A DNA stretch of 64,000 nucleotides from Flavobacterium fluvii (GTDB taxonomy: Bacteria; Bacteroidota; Bacteroidia; Flavobacteriales; Flavobacteriaceae): NCBI RefSeq assembly GCF_900129545.1, contig NZ_FQWB01000009.1, forward strand, positions 51,669-115,668. The letters are read 5' to 3'. The translations under genes and the position numbers were made by a program. How positions within the stretch are numbered: the first letter of the stretch is position 1; each line of letters begins with the position of its first letter. Below the pieces are notes generated by a model. It saw only the letters and a program-made list of their open reading frames with translations, was not told where the DNA came from and made no database searches. Below, in pieces: positions 1 through 7,995 of the stretch.

Positions 1-390
1 AACAATCAGCAATCCAAAGAATACTTCATACCAAAGTACTTTTCGCCCATAAAACAACGGTTCAAGTAACGATGCCAAAAAAGCTCCCAGCGAGAAAACC
101 GCCAAAGTGATGGAAACATTGGAAACATGAATCGCCTGAAAAAAGAATATCCAGTGCAGCGCTATCAAAAGTCCCACGAAAAGCAATTTGAATAATTCCC
201 TTGGCGGAACGGAGAATGATGTCTTTTTACGAACAATAAACAATACTAAAAAAACGGACGCAAAAAGCATTCGATACCAAACCAAGGCATCGGCATTTAT
301 GGATATTAAAGCACCCAATACTGCCGTGAATCCCCATATAAAAACAATTAAATGAAGATTTAAATAGCTTCCTAATTTACCTTTTTGCAT
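1..390 (-). CDS. EamA/DMT-family transporter, N-terminal part
   Basis: The minus strand reads from an ATG at 388-390 off the left edge of the window, giving about 130 residues. It starts MQKGKLGSYLNLHLIVFIWG and continues with alternating hydrophobic helices and short basic loops; the FIWG...G pattern in helix 1 and the mid-protein FFQAIHVSNVSITLAVFSLG segment are typical of EamA drug/metabolite transporters. The start overlaps the end of the LptF/LptG-family gene by 14 nt, so the two are probably co-transcribed. The substrate cannot be told from the sequence. The C-terminal half lies outside the window. Confidence 0.85.
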   Translation of the reverse strand, partial: MQKGKLGSYLNLHLIVFIWGFTAVLGALISINADALVWYRMLFASVFLVLFIVRKKTSFSVPPRELFKLLFVGLLIALHWIFFFQAIHVSNVSITLAVFSLGAFLASLLEPLFYGRKVLWYEVFFGLLIV

Positions 391-1471
391 TGCGCAGTAA
401 AAAAATTGCCAAAATCCCGAATACTATATTCGGAAACCAAACTGCCAAAAATGGAGGAAAAGTTGACTTTTCAGCCAAGGTTCCAAATATTTTGTCGAAA
501 AACACAAAAGCAAAAGCAAGGCCAATTCCAATGGCCAAACTCAATCCCATTCCGCCTCTTCGCTTCATTGCAGAAACCGCAACGGCAATAATGGTCAAAA
601 TAAAGGCCGAAACTGGAATACTGTATTTCTTGTACAAAACCACCATATACACGTTGACATTGGATGAACCTCGTGTTTTTTCTTTTTCGATAAATCGGTT
701 GAGTTCGCCCAGGGTCAATGTTTCTGCAATATAAACCACGGGGGTTAAATCCTCTAAATCAAAACTATACTTGGCATCTTTTTTATCGGCTTTCTCGATT
801 TTATCTCCAAGCTCGCCAACCGTTCTTTTCACGAAATCATACATCGTGTAATTCTTGGTTTTTGGATTCCATTGTATCCTGCTGGCCGAAATTTTATACT
901 CTAATTTATCTTTTTTGAATTTTTCATAACTAAAGTTGTATGCCGTTTTGGTTTCGGTATTGAAACTATTGACATAGATAAATTCATCATTGCTAATTTG
1001 GCGGTACACATCGGTATTGTCGCCTCTCATGGCTTGTTTTCCGTCACTCCTGAGATAGGTGTATCTAAAATTATTGAACCCTTCACTGGCTTTTGGTACA
1101 ATAAAAAATCCCATCAGCAATACAAAGACAGAAATGATGGAAGCACCAATTATGTAGGGTCTCAAAAATCGTGTAAAAGAAATCCCCGAACTCAATATGG
1201 CAATGATTTCGGTATTGTTGGCTAATTTTGAAGTAAACCAAATCACCGACAAGAACAAAAATATCGGAAACAACAAATTCATGAAATAGATCGTGAAATG
1301 ATAATAATAGATCAAAATTTCCGTAAGCGGAATTTTGTTTTCTATCATTTTATTCACCTTCTCCGAAACATCAATGATAATCCCAATAGGTGCAAACAAA
1401 GCCAACATCACCGCAAAAGTGGATAGGTATTTCTTTAGAATGTATCTGTCTATTATTGTTAACATATTCAA
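377..1471 (-). CDS. LptF/LptG family permease (YjgP/YjgQ)
   Basis: A 364-residue inner-membrane protein of the family that forms the transmembrane part of the LptB2FG ABC transporter, which extracts LPS from the inner membrane. Seen: N-terminal DRYILKKYLSTFAVMLALF, typical of the family; helices at roughly 14-35, 58-80 and 100-125; a large soluble beta-rich domain at about 125-270; and three C-terminal helices (SAFILTIIAVAVSAM..., LSLAIGIGLAFAFVFF, FPNIVFGILAIFLL). Length and topology fit the family. Whether it acts as LptF or LptG cannot be decided. It lies 52 nt downstream of tgt, an arrangement common in Flavobacteria, and overlaps the transporter downstream. Confidence 0.9.
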   Translation of the reverse strand: MNMLTIIDRYILKKYLSTFAVMLALFAPIGIIIDVSEKVNKMIENKIPLTEILIYYYHFTIYFMNLLFPIFLFLSVIWFTSKLANNTEIIAILSSGISFTRFLRPYIIGASIISVFVLLMGFFIVPKASEGFNNFRYTYLRSDGKQAMRGDNTDVYRQISNDEFIYVNSFNTETKTAYNFSYEKFKKDKLEYKISASRIQWNPKTKNYTMYDFVKRTVGELGDKIEKADKKDAKYSFDLEDLTPVVYIAETLTLGELNRFIEKEKTRGSSNVNVYMVVLYKKYSIPVSAFILTIIAVAVSAMKRRGGMGLSLAIGIGLAFAFVFFDKIFGTLAEKSTFPPFLAVWFPNIVFGILAIFLLRNAKR

Positions 1472-1519
1472 GTTTAATCGGTTAAACGATTAATCGGTTA
1501 AACGAATAACCGATTAAAC
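1472..1519. repeat. Short direct and inverted repeat in the tgt-lptG spacer
   Basis: TTAATCGGTTAAACGA occurs twice in tandem (1474-1489 and 1490-1505). The spacer also begins with GTTTAATCGGTTA and ends with its exact reverse complement, TAACCGATTAAAC (1507-1519). It fills nearly the whole gap between the tgt stop and the next start. Function unknown. Confidence 0.8.
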
Positions 1520-1523
1520 AACA

Positions 1524-2654
1524 TTATAATCTCTGGCTCATGTTGCGAACCATCATTTCTTTCCAGGTTCTAAAATCTCCGGCCAAGATATGTTTTCTGG
1601 CTTCACGAACCAACCACATATAAAATCCAAGATTGTGTATCGTGGCAATTTGTTTTCCTAGGTATTCGTTGGCGGCAAACAAGTGACGCAAATAGGCTTT
1701 GGTATATTCCGTGTCCACAAAAGTATGTCCCATTTCATCCACAGGCGAAAAATCAGCCTCCCACTTTTTATTTTTGATGTTGATGGTTCCGTTTGCAGTA
1801 AACAGCATTCCGTTTCTGGCATTTCTAGTTGGCATCACGCAATCGAACATGTCAATTCCCAAAGCAATATTCTCCAAAATATTGATTGGAGTTCCCACAC
1901 CCATCAAATAACGAGGTTTGTCTTCCGGAAGAATTTCACAAACCACTTCGGTCATCGCATACATTTCCTCGGCTGGCTCTCCTACCGAAAGTCCTCCAAT
2001 GGCGTTCCCCTGTTGACCAGAATTCGCTATATATTCTGCAGATTGTCGGCGTAAATCTTTATAAGTACTTCCCTGAATAATTGGGAAAAATGTTTGGTCA
2101 TAACCATATTTTGTCGGCACTTTTTCCAAATGATTGATACATCTGTCCAACCAACGGTGTGTCATGTGCATCGAGCGTTGTGCATAACGGTAATCGCAAG
2201 GATAAGGTGTACATTCGTCGAAAGCCATAATGATGTCGGCGCCAATGGTACGCTGAATTTCCATCACGTTTTCAGGAGTGAAAAAATGATAGGAACCGTC
2301 AATATGCGATTTGAATTTTACGCCTTCTTCCTTTATTTTTCTGTTGGCCGAAAGCGAATACACTTGATATCCACCCGAATCAGTCAAAATATTTCTGTCC
2401 CAATTCATGAATTTGTGCAAACCACCGGCTTTTTCCAAAATTTCGGTTTGCGGACGAAGGTATAAATGATAGGTATTCCCAAGGATAATATCCGGGTTTA
2501 TTTCTTCTTTCAATTCCCGTTGGTGTACTCCTTTTACCGAAGCAACCGTTCCCACAGGCATAAAAATTGGGGTTTCAATCACGCCGTGATCAGTAGTGAT
2601 ACTTCCTGCTCTGGCTTTGGTATGTGGATCTTTTTGTAATAAATCAAATTTCAT
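1524..2654 (-). CDS. tgt: Queuine tRNA-ribosyltransferase (TGT)
   Basis: Exchanges guanine-34 for a queuosine precursor in the anticodon of GUN tRNAs (Tyr, His, Asn, Asp). The 376-residue length and motifs match bacterial TGT: ETPIFMPVGTVASVKGV, the catalytic-Asp segment ILTDSGGYQVYSL, IMAFDECTPYP with the second active-site Asp, the GGLSVGEP loop, and the zinc-region sequences DCVMPTRNARNG and AYLRHLF. The nearest upstream gene on this strand lies outside the window, so tgt is probably the first gene of tgt-lptG-DMT. Confidence 0.97.
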   Translation of the reverse strand: MKFDLLQKDPHTKARAGSITTDHGVIETPIFMPVGTVASVKGVHQRELKEEINPDIILGNTYHLYLRPQTEILEKAGGLHKFMNWDRNILTDSGGYQVYSLSANRKIKEEGVKFKSHIDGSYHFFTPENVMEIQRTIGADIIMAFDECTPYPCDYRYAQRSMHMTHRWLDRCINHLEKVPTKYGYDQTFFPIIQGSTYKDLRRQSAEYIANSGQQGNAIGGLSVGEPAEEMYAMTEVVCEILPEDKPRYLMGVGTPINILENIALGIDMFDCVMPTRNARNGMLFTANGTINIKNKKWEADFSPVDEMGHTFVDTEYTKAYLRHLFAANEYLGKQIATIHNLGFYMWLVREARKHILAGDFRTWKEMMVRNMSQRL

Positions 2655-2923
2655 AGAGGCATTTTTCAGTGCGCAAAGATAATTTATTTAAGATTTAGGG
2701 AATGGGATTTAGGATTTTATTTAACATTAGTCTTTTGAATAGATAATTATCTTTTTGTTTCTCTAAAAAGGATTGTTTTTAGTAAGTAAAATCATTAGGT
2801 TTGTAAATATAGATAAACATTACTTTTGTCAAACAATGCCAACTAATTTTGGGTGGATAATGGTCGTTTTATCAGACCAATCTATAAGTCAGCAACAATT
2901 TAATCAGAACATATCTAGTATAA

Positions 2924-3613
2924 ATGAAAACATGGAGTGTTAAGTTTTTAGAAAACATAGAAATTTCAAAATTTATCTTTCAGAGCAACGCTAATAGTAT
3001 GCTATCAATTTTTAGTGATATTGAAAATGTCAGAGAAATAAAAATTACAGAATTTGAAAATCAAATTAAAGCTTGGTCTAATGAAAATAGTATCGGAGTC
3101 CGTGAAATTTGGAATGAACTTGCTGATGAACATTTTGATCATTATAATCACTATAAAAACCATATAAATTACATGGTTTTGAATTCTCTTTTTATATCTA
3201 CTTTTTCTTTATTTGAAAACCATTTAAACAGAATTGCAGAACTAGCTTACGAAGAACTTAAACCTTCAATAAAAATCGTTGATATCAAGGGAAATGGAGA
3301 ATTAGATACATGTAGAAAATATCTAAATATAGTTTGTAATGTTAAATCTGCTAATAGTGATTTTCACAAATGGCAGGAAATTATACAGTATAAGGCAATT
3401 AGAAATTCAATCGTTCATAATGGAAGTGTATTAAATAGGGCTGAAAAAGAAAATTTAGAAAAAATTCCTGGTTATCCATTGATTAAAAAATACAATATGT
3501 GGCATACTCCAAAAGTAGTTTACTTTCGAATTAATCAAGTTAACTTTTTAGAGGACTTCATAAAATTATCGATTGACTACAGTATAAATATTGTTTATGA
3601 ACTTACGCATTAA
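2924..3613 (+). CDS. Putative HEPN-domain protein
   Basis: A 229-residue soluble protein, mostly helical and AT-rich. The stretch YKAIRNSIVHNGS (residues 157-169) contains RNSIVH (R160...H165), which fits the R-x4-6-H signature of HEPN ribonucleases of toxin-antitoxin and defence systems; the segment before it (SLFISTFSLFENHLNRIAE) resembles the first HEPN helix. No nucleotidyltransferase antitoxin partner is adjacent, so an RNase toxin role is inference only. The stop is followed by ACTAACAGCGGTTTGGCGC, which resembles the borders of other single accessory genes in this window. The ATG start follows a long AT-rich spacer. Confidence 0.55.
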   Translation: MKTWSVKFLENIEISKFIFQSNANSMLSIFSDIENVREIKITEFENQIKAWSNENSIGVREIWNELADEHFDHYNHYKNHINYMVLNSLFISTFSLFENHLNRIAELAYEELKPSIKIVDIKGNGELDTCRKYLNIVCNVKSANSDFHKWQEIIQYKAIRNSIVHNGSVLNRAEKENLEKIPGYPLIKKYNMWHTPKVVYFRINQVNFLEDFIKLSIDYSINIVYELTH

Positions 3614-3735
3614 ACCGATACTAACAGCGGTTTGGCGCAATTGCTGTTTCAGTTGTCACAGGAAACTATTTTTTCCATAATTACGTATAAGCCCGGCCGA
3701 GAGAACTCACTTCCTATTTCCACAACTATCATCAA

Positions 3736-3854
3736 GCCACAGGACGATACAAATCCCTCTTCAAAACCTCCCCAATTTTCAACGCACATTTTTCGTCATC
3801 AATCGTCACCGAGATAATTCCTCCGGCATAACCTACGCGTTATCCACAAGGATA
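3736..3854 (-). pseudogene. Decayed duplicate of the 3' end of the FAD dehydrogenase gene
   Basis: Positions 3758-3854 align without gaps to 5716-5812, the C-terminal coding end of the FAD dehydrogenase, with about 14 mismatches in 97 bp. On the minus strand the copy reads YPCG, stop, R, V, GYAGGIISVTIDDEKCALKI, GEVLKRDL, against YPCGEGAGYAGGIISAAIDG and so on in the intact gene. The in-frame stop and drift show it is not functional. Both copies have the same orientation, so they are direct repeats around the leader-gdhA segment. Confidence 0.85.
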
Positions 3855-3976
3855 CCCCAATAGCAAAAGCATCTTGCTCGAACATACAAACAAAGTAAAA
3901 CACAAGAACCAAAAGGAACTATCATATTTTTTTAAACAAATTATACTAATTCTATAGAATTTATAAAATTATTTTG

Positions 3977-3984
3977 TAAGTTTG
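3977..3984 (+). promoter_or_regulatory. Candidate -7 promoter element upstream of the leader peptide and gdhA
   Basis: TAAGTTTG fits the Bacteroidota -7 consensus TAnnTTTG. No TTTG was found at the expected -33 spacing, so the call is weak. A very short reading frame (ATG 3993, MKQFKSNAF, stop) follows directly and may be incidental. Confidence 0.35.
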
Positions 3985-4154
3985 TTTCAACGATGAAACA
4001 ATTTAAGTCAAACGCCTTTTAATTGAATGTAATTTGGAAGTTGTCCGCTTGATTTTCGGCTTACTATTAGCTTTAGCAGCAAGAATATTTCTTGATTTTA
4101 TTAATCTTCCATACAAAGTGAAGGGCATTTTAAAATTCTTATAAAAACAACAAC

Positions 4155-4247
4155 ATGAGAACCAACAGAAACAGAAATATAATGATGCAATGCTGTAGCA
4201 TAAAAATTCCTCCGTGTTGTTGCCTGGTCTTATTTATGGAAAAATAA
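4155..4247 (+). CDS. Cys-rich 30-residue leader peptide (candidate)
   Basis: An ATG frame of 30 codons starts MRTNRNRNIMMQCC and ends PPCCCLVLFMEK. It has a basic, Asn-rich N-terminus and five Cys codons in two runs (codons 13-14 and 21-23). The stop codon (4245-4247) overlaps the first base pairs of a strong intrinsic terminator, and gdhA starts 84 nt further on. Short size, clustered codons for one amino acid and an overlapping terminator are the features of a ribosome-dependent attenuation leader. Cysteine or sulfur supply as the signal is inference, and its link to glutamate dehydrogenase is unexplained. Confidence 0.55.
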   Translation: MRTNRNRNIMMQCCSIKIPPCCCLVLFMEK

Positions 4248-4281
4248 AGCTCTTTTGTAACAACTCAAAAGAGCTTTTTTT
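4246..4281 (+). terminator. Intrinsic terminator/attenuator before gdhA
   Basis: AAAGCTCTTTTG (4246-4257) pairs over all 12 bp with CAAAAGAGCTTT (4266-4277), loop TAACAACT, followed by a T-run. It sits between the leader peptide and gdhA, so it either ends a separate short transcript or attenuates gdhA. Confidence 0.85.
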
Positions 4282-4331
4282 ATAGAATTAATTTAAAAAA
4301 TAAAATCAAACACAATTTAAAAAACAGCATC

Positions 4332-5618
4332 ATGAGTTCCGAAATAATAAAACAGAATCCCTTTCAATCCATGATTGATCGATTCAATATAGCAGCAGAC
4401 ATTTTAAACCTGGATGATCCAATCCGCCAAAAATTACAACGACCAGAAAAACAAATCGTGGTAAACTTTTCGATCGTGTTAGATAATGGAATTGAGCAAA
4501 ACTTTGAAGGCTATCGCATCATTCACAATACTGCATTAGGACCTTCAAAAGGAGGAATTCGTTATGACACTGCGGTAAATTTAGAAGAAGTAAAAGCTCT
4601 GGCAGCTTGGATGACTTGGAAATCGGCAGTTACGGGAATCCCTTTTGGGGGAGCAAAAGGAGGAATTATTTGTGACCCGAATACACTCTCCAAAACAGAA
4701 CTTGAAAAAATAACAAGAGCCTACACTAAAAGTTTGTCTGATATTTTTGGCCCTCAAAAAGATGTTCCTGCTCCAGATATGGGAACAGGGCCAGATGAAA
4801 TGGGATGGCTTATGGATGAATTTTCTCTGGTTCATGGCAAAACAATTCATGGAGTTGTTACCGGAAAGCATTTGAATGTCGGAGGTTCTTTGGGACGCGT
4901 GGAAGCAACAGGAAAAGGCGTGAGCATCATAACTCTTTTAGCACTTGAAAAATTAAAGCTGAGACCTGCAAGATCCACTGTTGCTGTCCAGGGATTTGGA
5001 AACGTAGGACTTCATTCTGCTTTATTTCTTTTTGAAAAAGGATTGAAAGTGCTTGCAGTCAGTGATGTTTCGGAAGCATTATACAATCCTGAAGGAATCA
5101 ATATTCCCGAGCTGATATTGTATTACAATCTCAACAATAAAAGCATTAAAGGCTACCCGAATTCGGTTTCCATAAAACATGAGGAATTATTGCTTTTGGA
5201 AGTCGATGTCTTGATACCGGCTGCAAAAGAAGACGTTATTACCAAAACCAATGCTAATGCCGTTCGAGCCAGAATTATTGTCGAAGGTGCAAACGGTCCA
5301 GTTTCTTCAGATGCCGATGCCATATTACATGACAATAATGTTTTGGTGATTCCTGATATTTTAGCAAATGCCGGCGGAGTAACGGTTTCCTATTTCGAAT
5401 GGCTTCAAAATATACTTACAGAAACTTGGGGAGCCAATCAAGTCAATAAACGGCTTCAAAACACATTAACGGAAAGCTTTGAAACTGTTTTTTATACAGC
5501 TGCCAAATACAAAGTGACGCCACGTATAGCCTCTTACATTCTTGCTTTGAAAAAAGTGGCTGAAACACAATCCATTAAAGAAGTGGCTTTGACTACTGCC
5601 AACTACAAACAAAATTAA
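4332..5618 (+). CDS. gdhA: Glutamate dehydrogenase (Glu/Leu/Phe/Val family)
   Basis: Interconverts 2-oxoglutarate plus ammonia and glutamate with NAD(P)H. The 428 residues fit the hexameric family. Seen: substrate-binding GPSKGGIRY (about 70-78), catalytic Lys109 in PFGGAKGGI, the PAPDMGTG loop near 147, the dinucleotide-binding GFGNVG near 221, and C-terminal ANAGGVTVSYFEW. Cofactor preference is not clear. The gene and its leader are bracketed by direct repeats of the neighbouring FAD dehydrogenase's 3' end, which suggests the segment was inserted there. Two glutamine synthetases lie 30 kb away. Confidence 0.93.
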   Translation: MSSEIIKQNPFQSMIDRFNIAADILNLDDPIRQKLQRPEKQIVVNFSIVLDNGIEQNFEGYRIIHNTALGPSKGGIRYDTAVNLEEVKALAAWMTWKSAVTGIPFGGAKGGIICDPNTLSKTELEKITRAYTKSLSDIFGPQKDVPAPDMGTGPDEMGWLMDEFSLVHGKTIHGVVTGKHLNVGGSLGRVEATGKGVSIITLLALEKLKLRPARSTVAVQGFGNVGLHSALFLFEKGLKVLAVSDVSEALYNPEGINIPELILYYNLNNKSIKGYPNSVSIKHEELLLLEVDVLIPAAKEDVITKTNANAVRARIIVEGANGPVSSDADAILHDNNVLVIPDILANAGGVTVSYFEWLQNILTETWGANQVNKRLQNTLTESFETVFYTAAKYKVTPRIASYILALKKVAETQSIKEVALTTANYKQN

Positions 5619-5624
5619 AGTCAG

Positions 5625-5685
5625 AAAGAGATATTGTATCTGATAATTTCAACAGAAATTGTTAATTGACACAATATCTCTTTTT
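5625..5685 (+). terminator. Terminator after gdhA
   Basis: AAAGAGATATTGT (5625-5637) pairs with ACAATATCTCTTT (5671-5683) across a 33-nt loop, and the distal arm runs into T-rich sequence. Both this gene and the convergent FAD dehydrogenase end here. Confidence 0.65.
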
Positions 5686-5704
5686 ATTTAAAAAGCGGGA
5701 ACAT

Positions 5705-7273
5705 TTACAAATTCTTCTTCAAAACCTCTCCAATCTTCAAGGCACATTTCTCACCATCAATTGCTGCCGAGATAATTCCTCCGGCATAACCTGCCCCTTC
5801 TCCACAAGGATACAAGCCTTTTATTTGAAGGTGTTCCAATGTTTCTGGATCTCTGGGAATGCGCACCGGAGAGGAAGTTCTCGATTCAGGCGCATGAAGA
5901 ACGGCTTCATTCGTCAAGAAACCTCGCATCGATTTTCCGAATTCCACGAAACCTTCCCGCAATATTTGAGTCAGGAATCCGGGGAAAACCTGCCCCATTT
6001 CCACAGAAGCTGTTCCGGGAACATAAGACGTTTTTGGGATATTGGAAGAGACTTTGTTTTGCGTAAAATCGACCATTTTCTGGGCAGGCACTTTTTGGGT
6101 TTGTCCTGCCAAATGCCAAGCTTTTTGTTCGATGCTTTTTTGAAATTCCATTCCTGCCAAAGCACCGAATTTGGCAAACGGCTTGAAATCTTCGAGTTTC
6201 AATTCGACCACGATTCCAGAATTGGCCGTAGATTGATCTCTTTTGGATGGCGACCAACCATTGGTAACCACTTCACCGGGACTTGTCGCACAAGGCGCAA
6301 TCACGCCGCCGGGACACATACAAAAAGAATACATTCCCCTGCCTCCTACCTGCTTCACGATGGAATAAGGCGATGGCGGCAAATGTTCCCCACGATAATC
6401 GCAACTGTACTGAATACTGTCAATCAACGACTGTGGATGTTCCGCTCGAACGCCCAAGGCAAAAGCTTTGGCTTCGATAAAAATTTGTTTTCTGTCGAGT
6501 AATTCAAAAATATCGCGGGCAGAATGTCCTGTTGCCAAGATTATTTTGTTGGCAAGAATCGTGTCGCCTTTTTTGGTCACGATGCCTTGCACTTCATTGT
6601 TTTTGATGATGATATCGGTCAATCGGGTTTCGAAAAGCACCTGACCTCCCATTTCAATGATTTTCTCCCGCATATCCTGAATGATTTGCGGTAATTTATT
6701 GGTTCCAATGTGCGGATGGGCATCAACCAAAATATCGTGTGAAGCTCCATAAGCAACAAATAATTCCAGAATTCGGGTTACGTCGCCACGCTTTTTGGAA
6801 CGGGTATATAGTTTTCCGTCAGAATAGGTTCCTGCTCCGCCTTCTCCAAAACAATAATTGGAATCTTCGTCCACAACATGATCCCTGTTGATGGCTTTCA
6901 AATCACGACGACGACCGCGAACATCTTTTCCACGCTCGATTACTATGGGTTTCAAACCCAATTCTATCAATTGCAAAGCGGCAAATAATCCCGCAGGACC
7001 TGCACCCACAACAATAACTTCTTGAGCGTTTTCAACATTTTTGTATTCCGGCAGTTCAATTTTAGCTTCCTGAATAGGTTCACCAACCAAATAAATAGTC
7101 ACTTTCAAATTGAATTTCACCGCTTTTTGGCGCGCATCAATCGAACGTTTCAGGATGGAAATATGTTGGATTTCTTTGGCATCCACCCGAATTAATTTGG
7201 AAACATGTTGTTTGAGCAACAGTTCATTTGTGGCTATTTCTGGAGATACTTGAAAAAGAAGTTCTTGTGGCAT
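5705..7273 (-). CDS. FAD-dependent dehydrogenase, uncharacterised (COG2509-like)
   Basis: A 522-residue flavoprotein of uncertain substrate. Seen: an N-terminal domain (1-90) before the FAD site; the dinucleotide-binding motif VIVVGAGPAGLFAALQL near 90-106 followed by VIERG; NYCFGEGGAGTYSDGKLYTR, characteristic of this family; a second nucleotide segment IILATGHSARDIFELL; and the C-terminal FAD signature GLYPCGEGAGYAGGIISAAI. No partner gene is linked. A decayed copy of its last 97 bp lies 1.9 kb away beyond gdhA. Confidence 0.85.
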   Translation of the reverse strand: MPQELLFQVSPEIATNELLLKQHVSKLIRVDAKEIQHISILKRSIDARQKAVKFNLKVTIYLVGEPIQEAKIELPEYKNVENAQEVIVVGAGPAGLFAALQLIELGLKPIVIERGKDVRGRRRDLKAINRDHVVDEDSNYCFGEGGAGTYSDGKLYTRSKKRGDVTRILELFVAYGASHDILVDAHPHIGTNKLPQIIQDMREKIIEMGGQVLFETRLTDIIIKNNEVQGIVTKKGDTILANKIILATGHSARDIFELLDRKQIFIEAKAFALGVRAEHPQSLIDSIQYSCDYRGEHLPPSPYSIVKQVGGRGMYSFCMCPGGVIAPCATSPGEVVTNGWSPSKRDQSTANSGIVVELKLEDFKPFAKFGALAGMEFQKSIEQKAWHLAGQTQKVPAQKMVDFTQNKVSSNIPKTSYVPGTASVEMGQVFPGFLTQILREGFVEFGKSMRGFLTNEAVLHAPESRTSSPVRIPRDPETLEHLQIKGLYPCGEGAGYAGGIISAAIDGEKCALKIGEVLKKNL

Positions 7274-7446
7274 TGTTGCAGTTGATTGGGTTATTTGAAA
7301 ACAATAACGAAATGCAAAAATAGTATTTTGAAGTGAACTTTACTTATTCCAAATGGAGAACCTTTTCCAAAGTTTGGAACTTTGATAAAGGGATTTGGTC
7401 TTTTCAAATCAGACTTTAGTAACTTTACCATCTAAAAACATTCAAA

Positions 7447-7683
7447 ATGTCCAGACAAATTAAATTGATATGGGATTTTCGTGGTCCAGCTTCTGGAAAA
7501 ACGGCCGAACATCACGAAATTCATTTAAAGGAATATATCGTTGCTGAAAATTTATCTCCCAATATTACCGGTTTTAAAATCCATAACGAAATGTATGCCA
7601 CTGCTTTTATGGTCGTCACCGATGAAACGATGATAAAGGTACGTGATGCCTTGAAACCGCATCGAGGGGAAGTTAGCAGTTAG
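7447..7683 (+). CDS. Conserved hypothetical protein, 78 aa
   Basis: A small soluble protein beginning MSRQIKLIWDFRGPASGKTA, with no recognised domain. Its last codons (Val-Ser-Ser-stop) are written by the first copies of the heptamer array, so array growth or shrinkage would leave the stop in place while changing the 3' untranslated region. A likely promoter, TAACTTTA (7420-7427), lies upstream. It looks like a widespread flavobacterial protein, but its function is unknown. Confidence 0.75.
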   Translation: MSRQIKLIWDFRGPASGKTAEHHEIHLKEYIVAENLSPNITGFKIHNEMYATAFMVVTDETMIKVRDALKPHRGEVSS

Positions 7684-7796
7684 CAGTTAGCAGTTAGCAG
7701 TTAGCAGTTAGCAGTTAGCAGTTAGCAGTTAGCAGTTAGCAGTTAGCAGTTAGCAGTTAGCAGTTAGCAGTTAGCAGTTAGCAGTTAGCAGTTAGC
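7671..7796. repeat. Heptamer tandem array, 18 copies of AGTTAGC
   Basis: Eighteen perfect head-to-tail copies of the 7-mer AGTTAGC (126 bp). The array begins inside the last codons of the 78-aa gene, supplies its TAG stop, and ends exactly where the terminator stem starts. Confidence 0.98.
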
Positions 7797-7845
7797 AAAA
7801 AAACGAAAATGTCTTGAGAAATCAAGACATTTTCGTTTTTTTTTT
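7797..7845. terminator. Bidirectional terminator with GAAA tetraloop between the heptamer arrays
   Basis: A perfect stem of about 21 bp (AAAACGAAAATGTCTTGA and its complement) is closed by a GAAA loop at 7818-7821. There is an A-run on the left and a T-run on the right, so it can stop transcription from both convergent genes. Confidence 0.95.
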
Positions 7846-7868
7846 ATATGGATGTTTAATATTCTTAA

Positions 7869-7994
7869 TCTGAAATCTGAAATCTGAAATCTGAAATCTG
7901 AAATCTGAAATCTGAAATCTGAAATCTGAAATCTGAAATCTGAAATCTGAAATCTGAAATCTGAAATCTGAAATCTGAAATCTGAAATCTGAAA
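7869..7994. repeat. Heptamer tandem array, 18 copies of TCTGAAA
   Basis: Eighteen perfect copies of the 7-mer TCTGAAA (126 bp). The array ends one base before the TAG stop codon (7996-7998) of the minus-strand helicase gene. It has the same unit length and copy number as the array at 7671-7796 but a different unit sequence. Confidence 0.98.
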
Positions 7995-7995
7995 T

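Noticed and set aside
3632..3817. A 61-codon plus-strand frame after the HEPN gene
   Set aside because: It runs antisense through the decayed FAD dehydrogenase fragment and has no protein-like features.
5666..6502. A 278-codon plus-strand frame opposite the FAD dehydrogenase gene
   Set aside because: Composition is rich in Arg, His, Phe and Cys as expected for antisense shadow; the minus-strand frame has clear FAD motifs.
7671..7994. CRISPR array
   Set aside because: Units are 7 bp with no spacers and no cas genes are present; these are simple tandem repeats.
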